Source: a virus. From it: a stretch of DNA of 29,004 nucleotides. Under the pieces are notes generated by a model. That model worked only from the letters and a program-made list of their open reading frames with translations. It had not been told where the DNA came from and did no database searches. Positions 1 to 7,712 of the stretch are shown piece after piece. A program made the translations under genes and the position numbers. Numbering within the stretch: the stretch's first letter is position 1; each line of letters opens with the position of its first letter. The stretch is taken from the IMG/VR virus record IMGVR_UViG_3300025133_004109, positions 1 through 29,004 of that record; one strand, given 5' to 3'.

Positions 1-2
1 AC

Positions 3-170
3 TACAAAAGCAGAGGGCAGGAAGGAGAATCGTTAGACCGGATAATAGATGAACGAGGTTTAACTGTACAACCTATTCCGCCCGGTATTCTACCTCATTG
101 GATTGAGCCTAAAGATGTACAGGACCCTGGAACAAAGAAACGATTAGTAGATATCTATGACGACCTATAA
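3..170 (+). CDS. C-terminal end of an unidentified protein, cut by the window edge
   Basis: An open frame enters from the left edge and runs 55 codons to a TAA at 168-170. The visible part is charged and includes the stretches GLTVQPIPPGILPHW and DPGTKKRLVDIYDDL. It overlaps the next gene by 14 nt, the dense packing seen throughout this operon, which supports it as coding. I do not recognise the family. Its position suggests it belongs to the same sugar-related operon, but that is only inference from location. Confidence 0.6.
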   Translation, partial: YKSRGQEGESLDRIIDERGLTVQPIPPGILPHWIEPKDVQDPGTKKRLVDIYDDL

Positions 171-777
171 AAAGTTAGTTATATCCCCTCATATAGATGA
201 TGAGGTACTTGGATGCGGAGGTATACTTGATGAGACCACATTTGTATTAGAGTGCGGTGTGGACCAGTTTCATGTCGTGTCTAGAAAGGAGCGCATAAAA
301 GAGTTAAAGAAAGCCCAAGCTCTTCTAGGGTTTGAATTTAAAATACTAACTAACCTAGTAAATAATTACGAAGTCCCGGTGCTGATAGACCAGTTGTCTG
401 ATGTAATAAATCACGTTAAACCGGAGAAGGTCTTCTTACCTTACCCCTCCTACAACCAGGACCATCAAGCTGTATACAAAGCGTCTTTAATAGCTTTAAG
501 ACCGCATGACGTAAACTTTTTTGTGAAGAAAGTTCTTGTGTATGAACAGCCCCACGTGTTTTTATGGGATTATTCCTACGACAAGGACGCTTCTTTTAAA
601 CCCAATTACTTCGTCCCTATAGACATTGACCAAAAGCTAGATGCCTATTCCTGTATTAAGTCTCAGATAAGGGCTTTTCGTGCCCCTGAACTTGTTAAAG
701 AACTGGCGTCTATGAGAGGAAGGCAGGCTCAATGCGGACACGCCGAAGCGTTCGAAACTTTGAGGTGGGTAGAATGA
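157..777 (+). CDS. PIG-L (LmbE-like) family N-deacetylase
   Basis: This 206-residue protein has the PIG-L zinc-site signature near its N-terminus: SPHIDDEVLGCGG, with His12, Asp14, Asp15 and Glu16. A second expected ligand region, NQDHQAVY, places His103 correctly. PIG-L enzymes remove acetyl groups from N-acetylated sugars such as GlcNAc conjugates, using Zn2+ and an aspartate base. The length is usual for the family and no signal peptide is seen, so it should act in the cytoplasm. It is followed, through an ATGA overlap, by an N-formyltransferase-like gene. Deacetylation followed by N-formylation of an aminosugar is a plausible pair, but that pairing is inferred. The substrate is unknown. 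Confidence 0.85.
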   Translation: MTTYKKLVISPHIDDEVLGCGGILDETTFVLECGVDQFHVVSRKERIKELKKAQALLGFEFKILTNLVNNYEVPVLIDQLSDVINHVKPEKVFLPYPSYNQDHQAVYKASLIALRPHDVNFFVKKVLVYEQPHVFLWDYSYDKDASFKPNYFVPIDIDQKLDAYSCIKSQIRAFRAPELVKELASMRGRQAQCGHAEAFETLRWVE

Positions 778-1433
778 AAATATTATTTTGTGGGTATAGG
801 CAATGGGCTTTGAATGTGTGTAGTGAACTTAGTAGGAAGTTCGACGTAACATTAGCTAAAACTTCTGCAGCTTCTGATAACCACATGAGCACAGGTGAAT
901 ACGACCTTGTTTTGTTTGTCGGCTGGAGCTGGATTATACCTGATAAGTATATTAGAAAGTATAAGTGTTTATGTGTTCACCCCTCCCCTCTGCCGAAGTA
1001 CAGAGGAGGATGCCCGTTACAACACCAGATAATAGACGGAGTAGAGAAGAGTGCTATAAGTATTTTTATTATGGATAATAAGTTGGACCACGGACCCATA
1101 CTGTCTCAAACAAGCTTAGATTTGACAGGAGAGTTGGGAGATGTTATGTCTCGGCTAGCCCACCGTACCGAGTGGGAGCTGGGCAAAATTATAGAACGCT
1201 TAGAGAAGGAGCCAGATTGGACGGGGGTAGAACAAGCCCACTCTAAAGCAACAATATACAAACGAAGAACTCCCTCCGATAGTGAGATAAAAGTAGAAGA
1301 TTTTAATCAATTTACGGCAAAACAACTGTATAATAAGATTAGGGCACTCCAAGACCCATACCCAAATGCGTATGTTGTCTGTAAGGACGGGACTAAGCTC
1401 TATTTAACCAAATCGAAATATGAAAAAGACTAA
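774..1433 (+). CDS. Sugar N-formyltransferase-like protein (formyl_trans_N fold)
   Basis: The protein has 219 residues and resembles the catalytic domain of methionyl-tRNA/sugar N-formyltransferases, which transfer formyl from N10-formyltetrahydrofolate to an amine. The hallmark HPSPLPKYRGG lies at residues 69-79 and LDHGPIL near 104-110 carries the family aspartate (Asp105). His69 matches the catalytic His, but the Asn two residues before it in ArnA and Fmt appears to be Cys67. A GTG-free upstream extension from 732 is possible, but I chose 774: it forms an ATGA overlap, has GAGGTGGG upstream, and directly precedes the conserved N-terminus KILFCGY. A tRNA role is unlikely because the gene sits between sugar genes. 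Confidence 0.8.
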   Translation: MKILFCGYRQWALNVCSELSRKFDVTLAKTSAASDNHMSTGEYDLVLFVGWSWIIPDKYIRKYKCLCVHPSPLPKYRGGCPLQHQIIDGVEKSAISIFIMDNKLDHGPILSQTSLDLTGELGDVMSRLAHRTEWELGKIIERLEKEPDWTGVEQAHSKATIYKRRTPSDSEIKVEDFNQFTAKQLYNKIRALQDPYPNAYVVCKDGTKLYLTKSKYEKD

Positions 1434-2181
1434 GAATGTTGAAGTAGTATCCTTGATTTATAAATCATTGGATTACTTGCACTTTATTGCTGAGCAGTTG
1501 AAAAGTGATTTATGTAAAGTTGACGGGTGGGACGTTGGCGTACGTATAGTGGCAAACGATGCTACCGAAGAAGTATTAGAAGCTTTGGATAAGTTAGACA
1601 TACCTTACACTGTATTCAACAACCTTGACCCTGATGAATTTTATTTGAATCGTGTTTATCGTGCCTACAATCACTGCGTCGCTTCCAGTAAGTATGATAA
1701 TGTTGTGTTGGTAAATTCTGACGACAGGTTTTCTGAGGGATGGTTAGAGAATTTACTTAAGCATCATGACGGTGTAAACATCCCGTGCAGCAGGTTAATT
1801 GAAAGCGGTAAAATGGCTAGTGGAAAACACGGAGTAAATTTAGGTGACGCACATTTCGGTAGACACCCAAACGAGTTCGATGTAGACGGTTGGAATAACT
1901 GGGTAGAGGAAAACAAAGAAGATAAAACTGAACCGCATGGCTTGTACATGCCTTGCCTTGTCAATAGGAAGCAGATTATTGATGCCGGTTTCTACCCTAC
2001 AGGGAATATGTTTGTAGAGGACAATAAAATAGTGTGCGGTTACCCTAACGATAGACCTGTATGGATGGCAGGGGATGACTTCTTCTTTCATAAAGTTCTT
2101 GAGGAAGGTTATGGTATGAAGCATATTACCGCATTTGATTCTTTAGTCTATCATATTATCGAAGGAGAAAAAGATGAATAA
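1420..2181 (+). CDS. GT-A-like glycosyltransferase
   Basis: The 253-residue protein starts with a beta-strand/helix pattern (VEVVSLIYKSLDYL) typical of GT2-type GT-A folds. NNVVLVNSDD-like sequence ends in Ser100-Asp101-Asp102, followed by RFSEGWLENLL, which fits the metal- and nucleotide-sugar-binding DxD region. A later GDDFFF (about residue 215) could be the acceptor-side acidic motif. It should transfer a sugar from an activated donor made by the neighbouring enzymes; donor and acceptor are unknown. There are no membrane segments. It overlaps both neighbours (14 nt upstream, 8 nt downstream). Family-level call from motif pattern only. Confidence 0.7.
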   Translation: MKKTKNVEVVSLIYKSLDYLHFIAEQLKSDLCKVDGWDVGVRIVANDATEEVLEALDKLDIPYTVFNNLDPDEFYLNRVYRAYNHCVASSKYDNVVLVNSDDRFSEGWLENLLKHHDGVNIPCSRLIESGKMASGKHGVNLGDAHFGRHPNEFDVDGWNNWVEENKEDKTEPHGLYMPCLVNRKQIIDAGFYPTGNMFVEDNKIVCGYPNDRPVWMAGDDFFFHKVLEEGYGMKHITAFDSLVYHIIEGEKDE

Positions 2182-2947
2182 TAAAAAAGTAATGTTGTAT
2201 TGTCAAGTAGGTAGTTCTCTTGACATGGCTAAGTTTTCTATCAAGAGCGCTATTGAAAATGCAGGTCTTGCATATGGTGTAGAGTTTGATATTGTTTTCT
2301 TATGCTGGAAGACTTCGGATGAAGTCTATGAGTGGCTCAAAGAAAATAACTACAACTATGTCGATATGGAATACGATGAAGGTAAAGGGTTCTTATGGAA
2401 TTTATATAAAGGCTGGAACTTAGGGTACACCGAAGGGTATAAAGAAGCTGACTATGTCTGTCCTATTGCGACAGACCACGCCTTTTATAAGGACTGGTTA
2501 GCCAACTTGTATAAGAATGCCGCCCCTAATAGAATTGTAAATTGTAAGTTGATTGAGCCGGGAACGTTACCCACATTACATACCGCCAGAAACTTAGGTC
2601 TTACTATTGAAGATGAATTCGATTATGGAGAGTTCGAAGAGTTTGCCGGTGGAATTTATAAAGCCGGTAAAGACACTCTTATTATGGGGGAAGAAGCCTA
2701 TACTCATAGACTAGATGCTATGCCTTTTATGGTAGCTAAAGATGTGTGGGAAAGATTTGGTCCTATGGCACAGGAGCTTATTATGGACCAGCGAGACTGG
2801 GCTGGCGGACATGTTACTGGAGATACTGATTTCTTTAATCGTTGTAAGGCTGGAGGAGTTGAAGTAACCAAAGCTTTGGATGCTATTAGCTATCATTGTG
2901 GTGGCGTAGAAACTAAACGTAATGAACAAAAAGGAATATACACATGA
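2174..2947 (+). CDS. Second GT-A-like glycosyltransferase-type protein
   Basis: This 257-residue protein begins with KKVMLYCQVGSSLDMAKFS and has a central PIATDHAFYKDWLANLY segment. There Thr100-Asp101-His102 replaces the DxD of its upstream neighbour, and the same D-x-F/W-L spacing follows. A late GDTDFFNRC resembles GDDFFFHKV in the preceding gene, so the two are probably distant paralogues. It likely transfers a sugar in the cytoplasm, using donors made by this operon. The start has GAAGGAGAAAAAG just upstream. Weak DxD conservation leaves room for a non-catalytic or differently specific role. Confidence 0.6.
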   Translation: MNNKKVMLYCQVGSSLDMAKFSIKSAIENAGLAYGVEFDIVFLCWKTSDEVYEWLKENNYNYVDMEYDEGKGFLWNLYKGWNLGYTEGYKEADYVCPIATDHAFYKDWLANLYKNAAPNRIVNCKLIEPGTLPTLHTARNLGLTIEDEFDYGEFEEFAGGIYKAGKDTLIMGEEAYTHRLDAMPFMVAKDVWERFGPMAQELIMDQRDWAGGHVTGDTDFFNRCKAGGVEVTKALDAISYHCGGVETKRNEQKGIYT

Positions 2948-3738
2948 AAATAGGAATCATGGGTGTTGGCGCTGTTGGCAGTGCTATTAAATATGGCTTT
3001 GAAAAACTGGGGCACGATGTCCTTGGATATGACACAGCAGATTTTGAGACCGAGTTTCGTGACGTACTACACACGGATATTTGTTATATTTGTGTGCCTA
3101 CCCCAAAAAATGAGGATGGCTCCTGCAACGTAAGCATTGTGGACAAATGCGTAAGAGACCTTATCGCAGCCGACTACACCGGTATTATAGCAATTAAATC
3201 TACGGTTTCTCCGGGTACTACACAAAGATTTATCGATTCGTTTGGAGAGAGAATCTGTTTTGTGCCAGAGTTTCTTCGTGAGAGATGCGCCATCACGGAT
3301 TTTATGGAATCGCATGATGTGTGTATTATAGGCACGGAGGATAAGGAGGTGTTTAAGGCTATTAGAAAGTCTCATGGTCGTTACCCTAATAAGGTTGTAC
3401 AGGTGTCCCCAACGGAAGCTGAGATGTGCAAGTATTTTAATAATGTATACAACGCTACATTGATAACATTTGCTAACAGCATGTTTGAAGTGTGTGAGGT
3501 TCTAGGTGCTAATTATACTGCAGTTAAAGAGGCGATGACTAAACGTACACATATTTTTGATAGGTACTTAGATTGTAACGACAAGACACGAGGGTTTGGT
3601 GGAGTGTGTTTGCCTAAAGACACTGCCGCGTTGGATAGTTTGTGCAAAGACCTTTCTATCGATGTAGAGTTATTCAAGTGTTTACTAACTGAAAACAGTA
3701 AGTATGAAACCACAGTTTTTGAAGGCATGAGAAAATGA
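2944..3738 (+). CDS. Shortened UDP-sugar 6-dehydrogenase (UDP-glucose/UDP-ManNAc dehydrogenase family)
   Basis: Family enzymes oxidise C6 of a UDP-sugar to a carboxylate using two NAD+. The protein shows the NAD-binding GVGAVG (residues 7-12), ICVPTP (49-54), IKSTVSPGTT (84-93), FVPEFLRE (106-113) and the catalytic-cysteine motif GFGGVCLPKD with Cys222. It has only 264 residues, against roughly 390-450 in the family, and ends about 40 residues after the catalytic Cys. It therefore lacks most of the C-terminal UDP-binding domain. The frame is intact and overlaps both neighbours by 4 nt, so this looks like a genuine short form. Activity may need a partner, or the substrate may be bound differently. 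Confidence 0.85.
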   Translation: MKIGIMGVGAVGSAIKYGFEKLGHDVLGYDTADFETEFRDVLHTDICYICVPTPKNEDGSCNVSIVDKCVRDLIAADYTGIIAIKSTVSPGTTQRFIDSFGERICFVPEFLRERCAITDFMESHDVCIIGTEDKEVFKAIRKSHGRYPNKVVQVSPTEAEMCKYFNNVYNATLITFANSMFEVCEVLGANYTAVKEAMTKRTHIFDRYLDCNDKTRGFGGVCLPKDTAALDSLCKDLSIDVELFKCLLTENSKYETTVFEGMRK

Positions 3739-4757
3739 AAACAGTATTAGTAACAGGAAGCCAAGGGTTCATCGGGTCGTACGTGTGTACGGAGCTGTTA
3801 AACAAAGGGTATAAAGTAATAGGGGTGGACAACTACTCAAAGTACGGAGAGGTACAAAGAGCTCACGACACTCATGAACATTTTCGCCTTATTGAGTGCG
3901 ATGTACGATATCTTAGCAATCATCTCGACAAACTTTCTGACGTGGAATACATTATAGCAGGTGCAGCCATGATTGGAGGTATTAGTTATTTCCACAAGTA
4001 CGCTTATGATTTGTTAGCGACCAACGAAAGGATTCTCGCCGAGACCTTTGACGTTGCCATCAACTTGCGCCTTCATGGGAAGCTAAGCAAAGTGGTAGTG
4101 CTGTCTAGTAGCATGGTATTTGAGAACACAGGCGTTTACCCTACCCCTGAAAGCGAGGTAGAGGTAAGTCCCCCACCTCTAAGTACTTACGGGTTCCAGA
4201 AGTTGGCTTCGGAGTTCTTTGCAAAAGGAGCGTGGGAACAGTACGGCATCCCTTACACTATCATTAGACCATTTAACTGTGTAGGTATTGGGGAGGAGGA
4301 GTCGTTACAGGATGAGGAGTATTACGTAGGCAACCACAAACTACTGATGAGCCACGTATTACCTGACCTAATCCATAAAGCACTTACTTTAGGTCCTAAT
4401 GAAAAGCTGCCTATTTTGGGAGACGGTTCACAAGTAAGATGTTATACCAATGGGAAAGATATTGCCCGAGGTATCGTTATAGCTATGGAAAGCGAAAAAG
4501 CTCTTAACGAAGACTTTAATATTTCTACTCCCACACCCACGACGGTTAAAGAGTTGGCGCAGGAGATTTGGAGCCAACTGTACCCAGTAGGACCCCAATT
4601 AGATTTTGAGTACCAAGAGCCGTTTATGTATGATGTACAGAAACGAATACCGGACGTTAGGAAAGCAGAAGAGCTTCTAGGGTTCAAAACCGAAATCAGT
4701 TTATCTGAAAGTGTTGGAGAAGTAATAGAATGGATGAAACAAAAATTAGTAAAGTAA
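3735..4757 (+). CDS. NAD(P)-dependent sugar-nucleotide epimerase/dehydratase (extended SDR)
   Basis: This is a 340-residue extended short-chain dehydrogenase. It has the cofactor motif TGSQGFIG at 7-14, the strand-end SSSMVFE around Ser124-Ser126, and the catalytic Tyr152-x3-Lys156 (YGFQK). RPFNCVGIGEE and GDGSQVRCYTNGKDIARG are typical substrate-domain segments. It probably epimerises or dehydrates a nucleoside-diphosphate hexose made nearby; the exact substrate cannot be read from the sequence. It begins in an ATGA overlap with the dehydrogenase gene and runs 28 nt into the next one. Confidence 0.85.
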   Translation: MKTVLVTGSQGFIGSYVCTELLNKGYKVIGVDNYSKYGEVQRAHDTHEHFRLIECDVRYLSNHLDKLSDVEYIIAGAAMIGGISYFHKYAYDLLATNERILAETFDVAINLRLHGKLSKVVVLSSSMVFENTGVYPTPESEVEVSPPPLSTYGFQKLASEFFAKGAWEQYGIPYTIIRPFNCVGIGEEESLQDEEYYVGNHKLLMSHVLPDLIHKALTLGPNEKLPILGDGSQVRCYTNGKDIARGIVIAMESEKALNEDFNISTPTPTTVKELAQEIWSQLYPVGPQLDFEYQEPFMYDVQKRIPDVRKAEELLGFKTEISLSESVGEVIEWMKQKLVK

Positions 4758-5089
4758 TAGACAGTATTATAAAAGACACAATTCACGAGTTCCCTTCAGG
4801 AGCTCATGAGTTGGAGCAGGTGCCTTGTCCTTTTGAGAATTTGTTAAGTTTTGGGGAGCTAGTAGACCGACTGTCAATAGTAAACTTTAAATTGTACAAC
4901 CTGAAAGATAAGGTTATGGAAAGCGAGGACCTTGAGTTTAAGGCTTGGGCTTCCGAGCACGACGTAATTCTGGTCGAGGAAAGAGCTAGATTAAAAAAGT
5001 GCATAGATTTAAAACTTTTATCTATTATAAAGGGAGCCAACTCAGGCTCGGACACGTTTAACCCCGAAGTAAAGAGGTACGGAAAATGA
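4730..5089 (+). CDS. Small protein, possibly DUF6165-like
   Basis: A 119-residue protein with the central segment LLSFGELVDRLSIVNFKL. This resembles the GELIDKxTILEIK-type motif I associate with DUF6165 proteins found beside glycan-synthesis genes. The rest is helical and charged (KDKVMESEDLEFKAW, VEERARLKKCIDLK). No function is established for the family. It is fully embedded in the operon, overlapping the epimerase upstream by 28 nt and the next epimerase by 4 nt, so it is likely co-translated with them. The family match is from memory and should be treated as tentative. Confidence 0.55.
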   Translation: MDETKISKVIDSIIKDTIHEFPSGAHELEQVPCPFENLLSFGELVDRLSIVNFKLYNLKDKVMESEDLEFKAWASEHDVILVEERARLKKCIDLKLLSIIKGANSGSDTFNPEVKRYGK

Positions 5090-6042
5090 AAGTATTAGTA
5101 GTAGGTGGTGCAGGGTACATCGGAGGATGTACCGTAGACACGTTAATTGGCGGCTCTGGTCATGAGGTTACTGTATATGATAATCTCATGTATGAAAATA
5201 TGTATTTAAAGCCGGTTAAATTCATCGCAGGGGATATTAGAGACCCTGAGCTTTATACTGATATCTTACCGAACTACGATGCCGTGGTCTGGTTGGCGGC
5301 TATAGTAGGGGACGGTGCTTGTACCGTTGACCCCGCTCTAACCACCGAGGTTAACTACACTTGCGTGAAGCGCTTGGTTGATAGTTATAAAGGACGAATC
5401 GTCTTCACTTCTACGTGTTCTGTTTACGGTAAGAATGACGCAATCATTGACGAAGAAGCAGAACCAAACCCCCTTTCCCTGTATGCTAAAACTAAATTGC
5501 AGGCTGAGCAGTACCTCGTGGAAAACCATAAAGACTATCTTATTTTTAGATTAGGGACTTTGTTCGGGCTTAGCGACCAGTACTCTAGACTTCGTTTGGA
5601 TTTGGTTGTTAATATCTTAACGAAGAAGGCTACTAGCGGGGAGGACCTAACTGTCTTTGGTGGAGAGCAATGGAGACCGTTACTGCACGTTAAAGATGTA
5701 GCGAGTGCCGTTGCGTATGGCTTAGATAATAGTATTGCAGGTTTATATAACCTTAGCTATGATAACTTTACTATCAGTGAGTTAGCCCGCACAATTCAAG
5801 GGCAGATTCCAGGCGTTAATATCGTGGAAACTGATTTGGCATTTGAGGATATGAGAAATTACAAGGTTAAAACGGACTTGTTCGCAGCGACGGGATGGAC
5901 CCCAATGTGGACATTGGCTGACGGCATTAGTGAGCTACACACAGTAATGAAAGAAGGTAGAATCACGAACGCGAATAATCCGGTTTATAATAACCACGCA
6001 TACATGAAATCAAGAGCAGTAGCAGAGGGGTGGGTATCATGA
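5086..6042 (+). CDS. NAD-dependent epimerase/dehydratase (extended SDR)
   Basis: The 318-residue protein shows GGAGYIGG at 7-14, a conserved IAGDIRD segment (nucleotide-binding Asp), WLAAIVGD, FTSTCSVYG with catalytic Ser/Thr around 108-112, and Tyr133-x3-Lys137 (YAKTK). FRLGTLFG and WRPLLHVKDVA match the C-terminal half of NDP-sugar epimerases. It differs clearly from the SDR at 3735, so the operon carries two separate sugar-nucleotide SDR activities besides the RmlD-like one. The product could be a 4-epimer or a 4-keto-6-deoxy sugar. Start ATG overlaps the previous stop (ATGA). Confidence 0.85.
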   Translation: MKVLVVGGAGYIGGCTVDTLIGGSGHEVTVYDNLMYENMYLKPVKFIAGDIRDPELYTDILPNYDAVVWLAAIVGDGACTVDPALTTEVNYTCVKRLVDSYKGRIVFTSTCSVYGKNDAIIDEEAEPNPLSLYAKTKLQAEQYLVENHKDYLIFRLGTLFGLSDQYSRLRLDLVVNILTKKATSGEDLTVFGGEQWRPLLHVKDVASAVAYGLDNSIAGLYNLSYDNFTISELARTIQGQIPGVNIVETDLAFEDMRNYKVKTDLFAATGWTPMWTLADGISELHTVMKEGRITNANNPVYNNHAYMKSRAVAEGWVS

Positions 6043-6461
6043 GACCGTGGACAATAGATGGTGGAGTTGCCGTCGATGACAGGGGTTCTGTACGGTTTGT
6101 TAACGATTTTACCTTTTCAAATATTAGTAGGTTCTACCAAGTAGAAAACCATAAACGCGGTACTGTTAGAGCATGGCACGGACACAAAACAGAAGCAAAA
6201 TATGTGTATGTAGTGAAAGGCTCAGCTAAAATAGCAACAGTATCAATGCGCGAAGATGACCCTACTCCTAAAGTATGTGTTATGAGCGACAAAAATCCCC
6301 AAGTACTTTACGTTCCGGAGATGCATTACAACGGGTTTCAAACTTTGGAAGAAGATACGATTGTTATGTTCTTTTCTACAAAGCCGTTAGAAGATAGTTT
6401 AAAGGACGACTTCAGAGAAGATTGGAACAAGTGGAATGTCTGGGAGGATGACTACAGGTAA
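6039..6461 (+). CDS. RmlC-like cupin sugar-nucleotide epimerase/isomerase
   Basis: This 140-residue single cupin has the active-site strand VRAWHGHKTEAKYVYVVKG, with His47, His49, Lys50 and Lys60. YVPEMHYNGFQTL forms the second cupin motif. Short cupins of this type group with dTDP-4-dehydrorhamnose 3,5-epimerases and 3,4-ketoisomerases acting on dTDP-4-keto-6-deoxyhexoses. I take 6039 as start (ATGA overlap, GAGGGGTGGG upstream) rather than the GTG at 6030. A paralogue sits at 8678. The exact regiochemistry (3,5- versus 5- or 3,4-) is not determined. Confidence 0.75.
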   Translation: MRPWTIDGGVAVDDRGSVRFVNDFTFSNISRFYQVENHKRGTVRAWHGHKTEAKYVYVVKGSAKIATVSMREDDPTPKVCVMSDKNPQVLYVPEMHYNGFQTLEEDTIVMFFSTKPLEDSLKDDFREDWNKWNVWEDDYR

Positions 6462-6649
6462 TGGCAGTAGAGACTCGGGTACGAAGCCTTCTCAAGACCG
6501 TAGTGTGGAGAGTAGTTGCAACGGCTAATAGTTACCTGGTTTTAGTCTCTGATTTCTGCCAAACAAATATAGAGAGCGCTGTTCTAATGAACATTACAGG
6601 GTTCTTTATTTTTTACGCGCATGAGCGTGTATGGGCACACATAAAATAA
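6461..6649 (+). CDS. DUF2061-type small membrane protein
   Basis: A 62-residue protein with the family pattern: KTVVWRVVAT near the N-terminus, a central hydrophobic stretch, and the C-terminal ITGFFIFYAHERVWAHI, matching the DUF2061 YYxHERxW ending. Two short membrane spans are likely (about residues 14-30 and 39-55). DUF2061 function is not known; in bacteria the domain is sometimes found with sulfate-assimilation enzymes. The start codon shares one base with the previous stop (TAATG). Its place inside a sugar operon suggests a membrane anchor or transport accessory, which is only inference. Confidence 0.8.
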   Translation: MAVETRVRSLLKTVVWRVVATANSYLVLVSDFCQTNIESAVLMNITGFFIFYAHERVWAHIK

Positions 6650-6654
6650 ATAAA

Positions 6655-7521
6655 ATGGCAAAAGTATTAGTATTAGGTTCAACGGGGATGTTAGGTTCTC
6701 AAGTAATGAAAACTCTCAAAGAGAAAGGTCATACTGTTAAAGGGACAATTCGTCCTTATAGCTCTCAGCAGCCACTGGCGACAGCTATTAAATCCCAACA
6801 CTCAGACCGGACAGAAGGGTTGGTAACCTTCGACGCTTACCATGACCGTGAGATGGCTCTTATCCCTATGCTGGATTGGGCTGATTATGTTATTAACTGT
6901 ATCGGAATAATTAAGCCCTTTATGGACAAATACATGGCAGCGAGTATTAAAGTTAACTCTATCTTTCCAAGGATGATGGCTCAGATGATAGAAAAGTTTG
7001 ACGGTAAGACTAAGTTCATTCATATCACGACGGACTGCGTTTACTCAGGGCAACAGCCTACGGCTTCGGTGGAAAGCACCCCACACGACGCTCTGGACGA
7101 GTACGGAAAGAGCAAGTCTCTAGGTGAGCCGGTTGATACGTGCATGGTTCTTCGAACCAGTATTATAGGTGAGGAAATGGATAAACACGCTAGTCTAATT
7201 TCATGGGTTAAATCCCAAAAAGGGGAAGAGATTGATGGGTACAGCCACCACTTATGGAACGGTGTAACCACGGCTCAATACGCTGACGTAATACATCAGA
7301 TTATGGAAAAAGAGTTGTTTGAAATTGGTTTGTTTCACGTACATTCTAATACAGTAAACAAGTTTCAACTAATGAACATGTTGAATGAGCGATTTGATTT
7401 AAGTCTCAAGATTAATGAGGTGGAAGGGTTCCCTGTAGTGAACAGGGCTCTGGCTACAGAAAAAGGTCTTATGGATAAATTAGAAATTCTACCATTGTCT
7501 GAACAGATTAAAGCTATATAA
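6655..7521 (+). CDS. RmlD-like dTDP-4-dehydrorhamnose reductase family protein
   Basis: The 288-residue protein carries LGSTGMLG (7-14), NCIGIIKP, ITTDCVYSG (124-132) and catalytic Tyr150-x3-Lys154 (YGKSK), as in RmlD. The TDCVYSG block is especially characteristic. RmlD reduces dTDP-4-keto-rhamnose with NAD(P)H as the last step to dTDP-rhamnose. An in-frame ATG at 6631 exists, but homology begins at the second ATG (6655); neither has a good ribosome-binding site. A second, shorter RmlD-like protein is encoded at 13890, so the two may act on different 4-keto sugars. Confidence 0.8.
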   Translation: MAKVLVLGSTGMLGSQVMKTLKEKGHTVKGTIRPYSSQQPLATAIKSQHSDRTEGLVTFDAYHDREMALIPMLDWADYVINCIGIIKPFMDKYMAASIKVNSIFPRMMAQMIEKFDGKTKFIHITTDCVYSGQQPTASVESTPHDALDEYGKSKSLGEPVDTCMVLRTSIIGEEMDKHASLISWVKSQKGEEIDGYSHHLWNGVTTAQYADVIHQIMEKELFEIGLFHVHSNTVNKFQLMNMLNERFDLSLKINEVEGFPVVNRALATEKGLMDKLEILPLSEQIKAI

Positions 7522-7524
7522 AGT

Positions 7525-7674
7525 ATGAAACGATTTACCAAATTCCGTCACTTTATGCCTGGTAGCCCTATGTGGAGAGAGGAGCAAGCGCGCATACTCG
7601 CCGAAGAAGAAGCAGCTAAAGCTAAGCCTAAAAAGACTACCAAGAAAAGCACCAAGAAAAGCACCAAGAAGTAG
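7525..7674 (+). CDS. Small lysine-rich protein
   Basis: A 49-residue frame starts four bases after the previous stop and ends at a TAG just before the recombinase promoter/hairpin. The N-terminal part is MKRFTKFRHFMPGSPMWREE, then a short Glu/Ala helix, then a tail built of KKSTKKSTKK repeats (codons aagaaaagcacc). Strong positive charge suggests binding to nucleic acid or acidic surfaces. There is no obvious Shine-Dalgarno, and no known family is recognised. Its position last in the operon and its compositionally simple tail leave some doubt. Confidence 0.5.
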   Translation: MKRFTKFRHFMPGSPMWREEQARILAEEEAAKAKPKKTTKKSTKKSTKK

Positions 7675-7686
7675 TCCAAACTAGCC

Positions 7687-7712
7687 AGCCATGCCTATAA
7701 TAAGGCATGGCT
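7687..7712 (+). promoter_or_regulatory. Hairpin with TATAAT in the loop and the recombinase ATG in the stem
   Basis: AGCCATGCC (7687-7695) and GGCATGGCT (7704-7712) are perfect 9-bp inverted arms around the 8-nt loop TATAATAA. TATAAT at 7696-7701 is a perfect -10 hexamer. The start codon of the recombinase (7707-7709) lies in the right arm, 5 bases after the -10. There is no clear -35 and no Shine-Dalgarno. As DNA it could be an operator over a promoter for a leaderless mRNA; in read-through RNA it would hide the ATG. Which of these operates is not decided by sequence. Confidence 0.5.

Noticed and set aside
732-773. Upstream extension of the formyltransferase
   Set aside because: The 14 extra residues (basic) lie inside the deacetylase gene and before the conserved start. 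ATG 774 has an ATGA overlap and a good ribosome-binding site.
1764-2124. Minus-strand open frames opposite the first glycosyltransferase
   Set aside because: They are antisense to a well-supported gene, lack ribosome-binding sites and have no recognisable protein features. The same holds for the other minus-strand frames in the window.
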